This document shows, piece by piece, positions 49,368 to 57,475 of a stretch of DNA of 64,000 nucleotides. Where the stretch lies: NCBI RefSeq assembly GCF_029952525.1, contig NZ_JASAOF010000010.1:1-64000 (forward strand), in the 5' to 3' direction. This DNA is from Saccharopolyspora ipomoeae. Lineage in GTDB: Bacteria > Actinomycetota > Actinomycetes > Mycobacteriales > Pseudonocardiaceae. Below the pieces are notes generated by a model. It did not search any database and was not told the origin of the DNA. It saw nothing but the letters and a program-made list of their open reading frames with translations. The position numbers were made by a program, and so were the translations under genes. Position 1 is the first letter of the stretch; each line of letters starts with the position of its first letter.

Positions 49368-51179
49368 TCACGGGTACATCCCCTCGACGGTCTCCGCGTA
49401 GCGCTCGGCGATGACCTTGCGGCGCAGGCTGAGCTTCGGCGTGAGCTCCCCGCTCTCGGCGGTCCACGGCCCCGCCAGCACCCGGAACGCCTTGACCTGC
49501 TCCACGCGCGCCAGCTGCTGGTTGGCCTGCTCCACGGCCTCCTCCAGCGCCGCGCGGACCTCGGGGTGCTCGGCCAGCTCGTCGAGGTCGGTGGTGTCGA
49601 CGCCGTGGGACTTCGCCCAGCCCGGCGCGGCGTCCTCGTCGAGCACCAGCAGCGCGGTGACGTAGCGGCGCTGATCGCCGATCGCGACGGCCTGGCCGAC
49701 CAGCGGGTGCGCCCGCAGCAGCGATTCGATCTTGGTGGGCGCGATGTTCTTGCCGCCCGCGGTGATGATGAGCTCCTTCTTGCGGTCGGTGATCGCCACG
49801 ATCCCGCGCTCGTCGACCGTCCCGATGTCACCGGTCGGCAGCCAGCCGTCGGCGTCGGTGGCCGCGGCGATCGAGCCGTCGCGCTGCAGGTATCCGGCGA
49901 AGACCACCGGGCCGCGCACCAGCAGCTCGCCGTCGTCGGCGACCCGGACCTCCACGCCCGGACCCGGCCGACCGACCGCGCCGAGCGCGAAGACCTCCGG
50001 TGTGCTCACCGTCGCCGCACCCGTCGTCTCGCTCAGCCCCCACACCTCGTAGACCGGAAGTCCCACGCCCGCGAGGAATTCCAGCACCGCGGTCGGGATC
50101 GGCGCGGCGCCGCTGAACGCGCGCACGCAGTCGTCGAGCCCGATCGCCGCGCGCAGCGGCCGCAGCACCTGCTCGTCGAGCGCCCGGTGCCGCGCGGCGA
50201 GCTCGTCGGGCACCGGCTGATCGGCCGAGCGCAGCCGGAACACCTCCAGCGCGATCTCGCGGGCGTGCTCGATGACCGCGGCCTGCTCGGCGGGCAGTGC
50301 GGCGAGCTTGGCCGACAACCCGGCCGAGAGCTTCTCCCACACCCGGGGCACGCCGAAGAACCCGTGCGGGCGCACCGCGGCCAGCGTCGGCAACAGCTGC
50401 GCCTGGTCCTCGCAGATGGTGACGTGCCCGGCGTTGCTGATCGGCATGTAGATGCCCAGCACCCGCTCGGCGATGTGGGCCAGCGGCAGGTAGGCGACCG
50501 AGCGCGGGTGCTCGGCGACCGGCACGAGGTGGTCCTGCATCAAGGACTCGTGGATGGCGTTGCGGTGCGTGAGCACCACGCCCTTGGGTTCGCCGGTGGT
50601 GCCCGAGGTGTAGACGACGGTCAGCGGCGAGTCCGGATCGGCCTGGTCGGCGAGCCGCTCGAAAGCCGCGTCGGGCGGCCCGGGTTCGCCGCGCAGGTCG
50701 GTGTAGTCGACGAAGCTGGGGTCGGTTCCGACGCCGGGGTCGACGGTGACCACGGCCCGCAGGTGGGGGAGGTCGGCCAGCACCGGGCGCCAGCGCCGCA
50801 GCTGCTCCTCGCCCTCCAGCACCAGCACGCTCGCCTCGCTGTGCTCGGCGACGAAGCGGATCTGCTCGGTGCTCAGGGTGTCGTAGGTGGTGCAGGGCAG
50901 CGCGCCGATGTGGATGGCGGCCAGGTCGACGACCCAGTGCTCGGGCCGCTTGGCCATCGCGATGAGCATCCGGTCGCCGCGGCCGAGTCCGAGCGCGGCC
51001 AGACCGCGGGTGAGCGCGGCGACCTCGGTGCGCAGCCGGGACCAGGACCAGGTGCCGGCGTCCGCGTCGATCCCGCTGGTCAGGGCGGGGTGGTCGGGGA
51101 AGTCCCGGGCGTTGCGGCGCAGCAGTCCGGGGATGGTCAGTCCCTCGACGGCCCGGCTTACCTGCTCGGCTGTGGTCAC
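49368..51179 (-). CDS. Long-chain fatty acid-CoA ligase (AMP-forming)
   Basis: The 603-residue enzyme activates fatty acids or related carboxylates to acyl-CoA. It has the P-loop-like motif VVYTSGTTGEPKGVVLTH, the A5 motif VYEVWGLSETTGA, the GWLPTGDIG motif, and the C-terminal lysine region GGKNIAPTKIE near residue 480, close to the FadD15/long-chain type. It lies between the mce/tetR block and a divergent MpaB gene, which suggests a shared lipid-processing role. Confidence 0.9.
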   Translation of the reverse strand: MTTAEQVSRAVEGLTIPGLLRRNARDFPDHPALTSGIDADAGTWSWSRLRTEVAALTRGLAALGLGRGDRMLIAMAKRPEHWVVDLAAIHIGALPCTTYDTLSTEQIRFVAEHSEASVLVLEGEEQLRRWRPVLADLPHLRAVVTVDPGVGTDPSFVDYTDLRGEPGPPDAAFERLADQADPDSPLTVVYTSGTTGEPKGVVLTHRNAIHESLMQDHLVPVAEHPRSVAYLPLAHIAERVLGIYMPISNAGHVTICEDQAQLLPTLAAVRPHGFFGVPRVWEKLSAGLSAKLAALPAEQAAVIEHAREIALEVFRLRSADQPVPDELAARHRALDEQVLRPLRAAIGLDDCVRAFSGAAPIPTAVLEFLAGVGLPVYEVWGLSETTGAATVSTPEVFALGAVGRPGPGVEVRVADDGELLVRGPVVFAGYLQRDGSIAAATDADGWLPTGDIGTVDERGIVAITDRKKELIITAGGKNIAPTKIESLLRAHPLVGQAVAIGDQRRYVTALLVLDEDAAPGWAKSHGVDTTDLDELAEHPEVRAALEEAVEQANQQLARVEQVKAFRVLAGPWTAESGELTPKLSLRRKVIAERYAETVEGMYP

Positions 51180-51258
51180 GGCCAGTTCCCTCCGTTGCGA
51201 ACCTGCGTCGAAACACGCTGAACCGCTGTTGCCCAGATGTCAACAGCCGTCGCCTGAT

Positions 51259-51279
51259 TGTTCGCGAAGGCTGCGAACA
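51259..51279. promoter_or_regulatory. TGTTCGC/GCGAACA dyad upstream of the acyl-CoA ligase
   Basis: Perfect 7-bp arms (51259-51265 and 51273-51279) with a 7-bp spacer lie about 80 bp upstream of the ligase start, in the spacer shared with the divergent MpaB gene. Confidence 0.5.
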
Positions 51280-51322
51280 GGGACCAACAGCGGTGTATAC
51301 CTGAGGATGAATCCCGAATCAG

Positions 51323-51343
51323 CTATTGACAAGTGGTCAATAG
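51323..51343. promoter_or_regulatory. Perfect CTATTGAC-N5-GTCAATAG palindrome before the MpaB gene
   Basis: The 8-bp arms are exact complements. The length and half-sites resemble TetR-family operators, and the sequence recurs in weaker form at 38403-38423 and 38323-38343 before the other MpaB gene. Confidence 0.65.
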
Positions 51344-51398
51344 AAGTCATGATTCTTCCCGGGGGTCAGGTGGGCTTTCCAACCACAGGGAGGTGGTC

Positions 51399-52214
51399 AT
51401 GACACCGGCGGAGGAGTTCGGCGACGTCATCGTCGGAGCGGGCCTGATGGCCGGCGCGGCGAACGTGATCATGCAGCTGGGCCGGCCCGGTGTCGGCTAC
51501 GGCGTCTACGAGAGCACCGTGGACAGCGGGAACCTGTTCAAGCACCCGGTCAAGCGCACCCGTACCACGTTCACCTACCTGTCGGTCGCGACGTTGGGCA
51601 CCGACGAGGAGAAGCGCGCCTACCGGCGCTCGGTGAACCGATCGCACGCCCAGGTCCGCTCGGGCGAGTCGAGCCCGGTGTCCTACAACGCCTTCGACCC
51701 GGAGCTGCAGCTGTGGGTGGCGGCGTGCCTCTACAAGGGCTACGAGGACTCGTTCGTGGCCATGTCCGGCAAGCCCATCCCGGCCGACCGCCGCGAGGAG
51801 ATCTTCGCGGCTTCCGCCCCGCTGGGCACGACGCTGCAGGTCAAGCCGGAGATGTGGCCGTCGACGAGGGCGGAGTTCGACGACTACTGGGAGAAGAACC
51901 TCGCCGAGGTCAGCATCGACGACACGATCCGCAGGCATCTGCTCGACATCGCCGAGCTCCGGTTCCTCCCGGCGATCCTGCGCGTCCCCTTCGCGCCGCT
52001 CAACAAGTTCATCACCACGGGCTTCCTGCCGCAGACCTTCCGCGACCAGATGGGCCTGCACTGGACCCACCGCGACCAGCGCCGCTTCGACAAGCTCACC
52101 CGAGCCATCGGCGCCGTGGCCCTCCGCCTGCCCACCCCGCTCCGCAGGTTCCCGTTCAACTACCACCTGTGGGACCTCCGCCGCCGGATGCGCAAGGGCA
52201 AACCCCTGGTCTGA
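51399..52214 (+). CDS. MpaB/DUF2236-family oxygenase (second)
   Basis: The 271-residue protein is of the MpaB/DUF2236 family: FGDVIVGAGLMAGAANVIMQLGRPGVGYGVYES, then VSYNAFDPELQLWVAACLYKGYEDSF with the usual helical core. It belongs to a different branch from the protein at 37390, being shorter at the N-terminus. AGGGAGGTGG precedes the ATG at 51399. It diverges from the acyl-CoA ligase and is followed by a terminator, so it is monocistronic. Haem binding and substrate are inferred from the family only. Confidence 0.82.
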   Translation: MTPAEEFGDVIVGAGLMAGAANVIMQLGRPGVGYGVYESTVDSGNLFKHPVKRTRTTFTYLSVATLGTDEEKRAYRRSVNRSHAQVRSGESSPVSYNAFDPELQLWVAACLYKGYEDSFVAMSGKPIPADRREEIFAASAPLGTTLQVKPEMWPSTRAEFDDYWEKNLAEVSIDDTIRRHLLDIAELRFLPAILRVPFAPLNKFITTGFLPQTFRDQMGLHWTHRDQRRFDKLTRAIGAVALRLPTPLRRFPFNYHLWDLRRRMRKGKPLV

Positions 52215-52238
52215 GCCCTTCGCCGGAGATCGCCTCAT

Positions 52239-52265
52239 GAGCCGCGCGGCCTCGTCGCGCGGCTC
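52239..52265 (+). terminator. Terminator after the second MpaB gene
   Basis: Perfect 10-bp arms GAGCCGCGCG (52239-52248) and CGCGCGGCTC (52256-52265) lie 25 bp after the stop codon. Confidence 0.75.
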
Positions 52266-52425
52266 TTCCGCGTGCTGGTGAGGGGATTTTCAAGATCTTC
52301 TTGACGGGATCCGGCGCGGGGCCGGGCTTCGGTCCGGTTCGGCTGGCGTGGGTGTTTTCCGGCGCGCGGACCTGAAAAACGGCGGGAAACATCGTGTTAA
52401 CCAGGTGGTTTGCAGGATTCCGGCG

Positions 52426-52462
52426 TTGACCGGGGTTGTCCCGGTGTTTAACGTCCCCGGCC
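52426..52462 (+). promoter_or_regulatory. Promoter for a probably leaderless lrp-type mRNA
   Basis: TTGACC (52426-52431) and TTTAAC (52447-52452) form a promoter with 15-bp spacing. Its start point would fall within a few bases of the ATG at 52463, and no ribosome site is present. Confidence 0.45.
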
Positions 52463-53467
52463 ATGACAACCGGGCTGGCCGTGGAGGCCGTGGACGAGGT
52501 GGATCGCCGCATCATCGCGGCGCTGCAGCTCAACGGGCGTGCTCCGTGGAGCGCGGTCGCGCGGTGGGCCGGTGTCAGCGAGACGACCGTGCAGCGGCGC
52601 TTCACCGCGCTGCACGAGCGCGGGCTGGTCCACGTCGTCGGGGTCATCGACCTCGACCGGACCGCCGCCGGGTCGTCGATGCTGGTCCGGGTGCAGGCCA
52701 AGCCCGGGCGGGGCTGGGACCTCGCCGAGCAGCTGGCGACCCGGCCGGAGGCGCGGTTCCTCGCCGTGGTGACCGGCACCGCCGACCTCATCGTCGACTT
52801 CGTCGCCCACGACAACGACGAGCTGCTGCGGCTGCTGTTCACCGACCTGCCCGGTGCCGAGCTGATCACCGGGACCGAGAGCGTCGCCGTCATCCGCACC
52901 TTCGCCTCGGCACCGGGCTGGGACACCGGTCTGCTGCCGCCCGAAGCCGCCGCCGAGCTGCGACCGACCCACGCGCCGCCCTACGACCGGGCGGACTGGG
53001 GCACTCCGCCGAAAGCACCGGGTGAGCTCGAAACCGCCGTGGCCGAGGAACTCGCCGCGGACGGCCGGTTGCCGGTGAGCGCGATCGCCCGCGAGCTCGG
53101 GTGCAGCGAATCCAGCGTCGCCCGCGCGATGGACCGGATGGTCTCGCGGGGCGGATTGCAGTTCCGGACGCTCGTCGAACCCGGTCTGCTGGGCTACGGC
53201 GTGGAATTCATGCTCTGGCTGTCGATTCACCCGGGAGACCTCGACGAGGCCGGTCGCCGCCTCGCGGCCCACCCCGGCACGAAGTTCCTGGCAGCCGCGA
53301 CCGGCCGGTTCAACCTCGTCGGGCAGATGGTGCTGCCCGCCAAGGCCGACCTGTTCGGCTACACCACCGAGGTCATCGGCACGCTCCCCGGGCTCAACGC
53401 CTCGGACGTCACCTTGCACCTGGCCACGCTCAAGCGCGCGTGGACCCGCGTCGACCGCTTCCGCTGA
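52463..53467 (+). CDS. Double-length Lrp/AsnC-family regulator
   Basis: The 334-residue protein is a tandem duplication of the Lrp unit. The first helix-turn-helix (VDEVDRRIIAALQLNGRAPWSAVARWAGVSETTVQRRF) and RAM-like sensor domain come first. A second helix-turn-helix (LETAVAEELAADGRLPVSAIARELGCSESSVARAMDRM) and second sensor domain (VEFMLWLSIHPGDLDEAGRRLAAHPGTKFLAAATG) follow. Ordinary Lrp proteins are about 150 residues. It heads the six-gene operon through the M20 peptidase and probably senses its substrate, likely an amino acid or derivative. Confidence 0.87.
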   Translation: MTTGLAVEAVDEVDRRIIAALQLNGRAPWSAVARWAGVSETTVQRRFTALHERGLVHVVGVIDLDRTAAGSSMLVRVQAKPGRGWDLAEQLATRPEARFLAVVTGTADLIVDFVAHDNDELLRLLFTDLPGAELITGTESVAVIRTFASAPGWDTGLLPPEAAAELRPTHAPPYDRADWGTPPKAPGELETAVAEELAADGRLPVSAIARELGCSESSVARAMDRMVSRGGLQFRTLVEPGLLGYGVEFMLWLSIHPGDLDEAGRRLAAHPGTKFLAAATGRFNLVGQMVLPAKADLFGYTTEVIGTLPGLNASDVTLHLATLKRAWTRVDRFR

Positions 53468-53485
53468 GAACCGCACGGAGGGAAC

Positions 53486-54406
53486 ATGTCCGAAACACCA
53501 GAGCCGTGGCAGTGGCCGGAGCGGGCCTGGCGCCGTCACGTCGAAGCCGTGCGCGCCGGACGGCGCCTCGTGCCTCAGCAGTGGCCCGGCGGAGCGCGGG
53601 TCGCGGTCGCGCTGTCCTTCGACCCGGACCACGAGACGATCCCGCTGCGCGACGGCGAGACCAGCCCCGGGCGGCTCGCGCAGGGCGAGTACGGCGCCCG
53701 CGTCGGCGCGGGCCGGGTGCTCGAACTGCTCGCCGAGCACCGGGTCCCCGCGACGTTCTTCATGCCCGCGGTCTCGGCGCTGCTGCACCCGGCCGAGGCG
53801 CGGGACTACGCGAGCGAACCGCACGAGATCGGCGTGCACGGCTGGATCCACGAGCGCAACACCCTGCTGGCCCGCGAGGACGAGCGGGACCTGCTCGCCA
53901 GGGCGATGGAGTCGCTGGCCGAGATCACCGGCGTGCGCCCGACCGGCATCCGCACCCCGTCGTGGGACTTCTCCGAGTCCACGTTGGACACCATCCGCGA
54001 GCTCGGCTTCGCCTACGACTCCTCGCTGATGGCCGACGACGAGCCCTACGAGATCGTCGCCGAGGGCGAGCCGACCGGGATCGTGGAGATCCCCGTCGAC
54101 TGGATCCGCGACGACGCGCCGTACTTCACGATGGACCGCTACGGATCCGTGCGGCCCCACACCCGCCCGCGCGACGTGCTGGAGATCTGGGTCGACGAGT
54201 TCGACGCCGCCTACCGGGCCGGGGGCGTCTTCCAACTGACCGCGCACCCGCACGTCATCGGCCACCGCTCGCGGCTGGTCGTGCTGCGGGAACTGCTCGA
54301 CCACATCCGGGCGCACGGCGACGTGTGGTTCGCCACCCACGCCGAGCTCGCCGACGCCGCGCGCGCCGAGGCGACCCGGCTCGACACCGCAGGAGCGACC
54401 TCATGA
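53486..54406 (+). CDS. Polysaccharide deacetylase-family hydrolase, cyclic imidase/allantoinase-like
   Basis: The 306-residue NodB-fold protein has the metal motif as SFDPDHET (Asp near 48), the H-x3-H pair in VHGWIHERN, and PTGIRTPSWDFSESTL. The extended FD-DxET form and lack of a signal peptide resemble cytosolic members such as PuuE-type allantoinase and cyclic imide hydrolase rather than cell-wall deacetylases. Its operon partners (dehydrogenases, M20 amidohydrolase, transporter, Lrp regulator) fit breakdown of a cyclic amide or imide, an inference. GGAGGGAAC precedes the ATG. Confidence 0.78.
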   Translation: MSETPEPWQWPERAWRRHVEAVRAGRRLVPQQWPGGARVAVALSFDPDHETIPLRDGETSPGRLAQGEYGARVGAGRVLELLAEHRVPATFFMPAVSALLHPAEARDYASEPHEIGVHGWIHERNTLLAREDERDLLARAMESLAEITGVRPTGIRTPSWDFSESTLDTIRELGFAYDSSLMADDEPYEIVAEGEPTGIVEIPVDWIRDDAPYFTMDRYGSVRPHTRPRDVLEIWVDEFDAAYRAGGVFQLTAHPHVIGHRSRLVVLRELLDHIRAHGDVWFATHAELADAARAEATRLDTAGATS

Positions 54407-55695
54407 GAGCGGACGCGGCGATCAGCGCCGGGAAGATGACGCGCGCTCAGCGCAAGGCCATCGTGGCGGGCACGATCGGCAACACCGTCGAGTGGGTCGA
54501 CTGGGCGCTCTACTCGATCTTCGCCAAGATCATCTCGCAGGAGTTCTTCCCCGGCGGCGACGAGACCGTCGCGCTGCTGTCGACGCTGGCGGTGTTCGCG
54601 GTCGGCTTCGTGATGCGCCCGATCGGCGCCGCGGTGCTCGGCGGCTACGCCGACCGGCACGGGCGCAAGAAGGGCCTCACGCTCACCGTCGGGTTGATGG
54701 CCGGTGCGTCGTTCGTCATCGCCCTGACCCCCGGCTACGACGCGATCGGGCTGTTCGCGCCGCTGGTGCTGCTGCTGGCCCGGTTGCTCCAGGGCTTCTC
54801 CGCCGGTGGTGAGTTCGGGTCGTCCTCGGCGTTCCTCGTCGAGTCCGCCGCAGCGGGCAGGCGCGCGTTCGCCGGGTCCTGGCAGCAGGTCTCGGTCGGC
54901 GGCGGCGTGCTCATCGCCTCGCTGATGGGCACCATCGCCACCTCGGCGCTGTCGGACGCGGCGCTGCACTCCTGGGGCTGGCGCGTCGCGTTCGTCCTGG
55001 GCGGGCTGCTCGGGCTCATCGGGCTGTGGTTGCGGGTCTCGGTCGAGGACACCGACTCGTTCACCCGGGCCCGCTCGGACGGCCGGACCCGGACCAACCC
55101 GCTCAAGGCGATGTTCGTCGAGCACCCCGGAGCGGCGCTGCGGGTCGCCGGCATCACCATCGCCGGGACGCTGACGTACTACATCTGGGTCAACTACCTG
55201 CCGACCTACGCCAACATCACCACCGGGATCCCGCTGTCGCAGGCGCTGCTGTCGCAGACGTTGTGCCTGGTGGTGTTCGTGGTCGCGCTGCCCTTCGTCG
55301 GCATCCTGTCCGACCGGGTGGGCCGCAAGACCACGCTCGGCGTGTTCGCGGGCGGTTTCGTGGTGCTGTCCTGGCCGCTGCTGAACCTGCTCGGCAACAG
55401 CTTCTGGAGCCTGTTCCTGGTGCAGCTCGTCGGCATGGTCCTGGTGCTCGGGTACTCGGCGAACTGCGCGGTGATCATGGCCGAGCAGTTCCCGCCGGAA
55501 GTCCGCGCCACCGGCATCGCGCTGCCCTACGCCCTGGCGGTGGCGCTGTTCGGCGGAACCGCGCCCTACATCACGACCTGGCTCAACGACATCGGGCACA
55601 GCGACCTGCTCTGGCTCTACGTCTCCGGCTCGGCGCTGATCTCGCTGATCGTCTACCTGACGATGCCCGAGACCAAGGACGAGGAGTTCGCCTGA
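54403..55695 (+). CDS. MFS transporter, metabolite:proton symporter (MHS) type
   Basis: The 430-residue, 12-segment carrier starts with the MHS-type GNTVEWVDWALYSIF and has GYADRHGRKKGLTLT between helices 2 and 3, RLLQGFSAGGEFGSSSAFLVE in helix 4-5, and SDRVGRKTTLG later. Such carriers bring in carboxylates, betaines or related organic acids. ATG at 54403 overlaps the deacetylase stop (ATGA), so it probably imports the operon's substrate. Confidence 0.88.
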   Translation: MRADAAISAGKMTRAQRKAIVAGTIGNTVEWVDWALYSIFAKIISQEFFPGGDETVALLSTLAVFAVGFVMRPIGAAVLGGYADRHGRKKGLTLTVGLMAGASFVIALTPGYDAIGLFAPLVLLLARLLQGFSAGGEFGSSSAFLVESAAAGRRAFAGSWQQVSVGGGVLIASLMGTIATSALSDAALHSWGWRVAFVLGGLLGLIGLWLRVSVEDTDSFTRARSDGRTRTNPLKAMFVEHPGAALRVAGITIAGTLTYYIWVNYLPTYANITTGIPLSQALLSQTLCLVVFVVALPFVGILSDRVGRKTTLGVFAGGFVVLSWPLLNLLGNSFWSLFLVQLVGMVLVLGYSANCAVIMAEQFPPEVRATGIALPYALAVALFGGTAPYITTWLNDIGHSDLLWLYVSGSALISLIVYLTMPETKDEEFA

Positions 55696-56456
55696 TGCGC
55701 GCAGTGCTGGTCACCGGCGCGGCGAGCGGGCTCGGTCGCGCCATCGCCGAGGAGTTCGCCGAGCACGAGGACGTCGCGCTCACCCTCGTCGACATCGACG
55801 GCGACCGGTTGGCCGACTCGTCGGTGCCGGGAGCGCGGATCACCGCCGATCTCACCTCACCGCAGGCCTGCGAAGCGGTCGTCGAGCAGGCGTGGCCGCT
55901 GGACGTGCTGGTCAACGCCGCCGGGATCTACCCGTCGCTGGACATGGCCGACGTCGACGCCGAGAGCTGGGACCGGATCTTCGCGCTGAACGCGCGCGCC
56001 CCGGTGCTGACCACCGCCGCGTTCGCGCGGCGGGCTCGCGGCGGGGCGATCGTCAACATCTCCTCCGGGGCCGCGCTGCGCGCCCGGCCGGGCGGCGGAC
56101 CCTACGCGAGCTCCAAGGCGGCGCTCGAGATGGCCACCCGCGCAGCGGCTCTGGAGCTGGGGGAGCGGGGCATCAGGGTCAACGCGGTCAGCCCGGGGTT
56201 CGTGGCGGTCGACAGCGACTGCAACCCGGTCGCCGAGGACTACGCCGCCGCGGTGTCGGTGAACCCGCTCGGCAGACCGGGCGTCCCGGCCGACGTCGCC
56301 CGCGCCGTCCGCTGGCTGGCCGGGGACAACGCCTCCTGGATCACCGGCGAGATCCTGCGCGTCGACGGCGGATCCGCCGCCGGTGCCGCACACCTGCCAC
56401 GACTGTGGCCTCACCCGGTGGGGCCGAACGAGGTCCGGGAAGGACGCAACGCATGA
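55695..56456 (+). CDS. Short-chain dehydrogenase/reductase
   Basis: The 253-residue NAD(P)-dependent enzyme has the cofactor motif TGAASGLG (residues 7-14), NNAG-type VNAAG, the catalytic Ser in NISSG, YASSK (Tyr/Lys) near 140, and PGFV. The TGATG start overlaps the upstream stop. Its C-terminal tail of about 25 residues beyond LRVDGGSAAG is longer than usual. The substrate is unknown; the operon suggests a hydroxy or keto acid intermediate. Confidence 0.86.
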   Translation: MRAVLVTGAASGLGRAIAEEFAEHEDVALTLVDIDGDRLADSSVPGARITADLTSPQACEAVVEQAWPLDVLVNAAGIYPSLDMADVDAESWDRIFALNARAPVLTTAAFARRARGGAIVNISSGAALRARPGGGPYASSKAALEMATRAAALELGERGIRVNAVSPGFVAVDSDCNPVAEDYAAAVSVNPLGRPGVPADVARAVRWLAGDNASWITGEILRVDGGSAAGAAHLPRLWPHPVGPNEVREGRNA

Positions 56457-57475
56457 GTTCCACGACGTACGCGGTGGTCGGCGGGGGAGCGATCGGGGGC
56501 ACGCTCGCCTTCCACCTCGCCCGCGCCGGGCACCCCGTCACCGTGATCGACGCCGACGCCGAGCACGTGGCCGCCATCGCCGAACGCGGTCTGGTCCTGG
56601 ACCGGGCCGGTGAGCGCACCGCCGCGCCGGTGGCGGCCGCGACTCCCGAGGAGTTCACCGGCACCTTGGAGCACGTGCTGCTCGCGGTGAAGGCCCAGGC
56701 CACGGAGTCGGCGGTGCGCTGGATCGCGCCCCGGCTCGCACCCGACGGGTACGTGGCGTCGGTGCAGAACGGGTTCAACGAGCCCGTCCTGGCCGAGCAC
56801 CTCGGCCTCGCGCGCACCGTCGCGGCGTTCGTCAACATCTTCGCCGACCGCACCGAGCCCGGCGTGATCGCCGACGGCGGCCCCGGGGCCCTCGTGCTGG
56901 GTGAACCCGGCGGGGCGGTGTCGGACCGGGTGCGGTCGCTGGTGGCCGACCTGCGGGCGTGGGGTCCGGCGCAGGCCAGCGACAACGTCGAGGGATTCCT
57001 CTGGGCCAAGGCGGGATTCGGCGCGATGCTGGCCGCCACGGCGCTGGCCGACGAGCCGATGGCCGACCTGATCGACCGGCACCGGCCCGCGATGCACGCG
57101 CTGGGCGAGGAGGTCTTCGCCGTCGCCGGAACCCTGGGCGTCCGGCTGGAGGCGTTCGACGCGTTCCGCCCCACCGCCTTCGCGCGCGGCGCCGACCGCG
57201 ACGACCGGGAACGCGCGGTGGCGGAGTTGACGGCCTGGCTGCGAACCCAGCCCAAGACCCGCAGCGGCATCTGGCGGGACCTCGCGGTCCGACGTCGGGA
57301 GGTCGAGGTGACCACCCACTACGCCACGGTCCTGGCCGAGGCGGACCGGCTCGGCATCGGCACGCCCCTGCTCCGGGCGGTGATGGCCGGGCTGCGCGAG
57401 CTGGAGGACGACCCCGCCGCGATGTCCGAGCGGCGGCTCGACGAGCTCGACCGCATCGCCGGGAGCCTGGTGTGA
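56453..57475 (+). CDS. Ketopantoate reductase-family (PanE/ApbA) oxidoreductase
   Basis: The 340-residue protein has an N-terminal Rossmann motif (YAVVGGGAIGGTLAFHLARAGHPVTVID) and the C-terminal ApbA helical domain with the catalytic lysine (EGFLWAKAGFGAMLAATAL) and VEVTTHYATVL. The family reduces 2-keto acids, ketopantoate being one case. In this catabolic operon a different keto acid is likely. ATG at 56453 overlaps the SDR stop. Confidence 0.84.
   Translation: MSSTTYAVVGGGAIGGTLAFHLARAGHPVTVIDADAEHVAAIAERGLVLDRAGERTAAPVAAATPEEFTGTLEHVLLAVKAQATESAVRWIAPRLAPDGYVASVQNGFNEPVLAEHLGLARTVAAFVNIFADRTEPGVIADGGPGALVLGEPGGAVSDRVRSLVADLRAWGPAQASDNVEGFLWAKAGFGAMLAATALADEPMADLIDRHRPAMHALGEEVFAVAGTLGVRLEAFDAFRPTAFARGADRDDRERAVAELTAWLRTQPKTRSGIWRDLAVRRREVEVTTHYATVLAEADRLGIGTPLLRAVMAGLRELEDDPAAMSERRLDELDRIAGSLV

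Noticed and set aside
48486-51221. A 911-residue plus-strand open frame opposite tetR and the acyl-CoA ligase
   Set aside because: It is rich in Arg, Gly and Val, matches no domain and is antisense to two clear genes.
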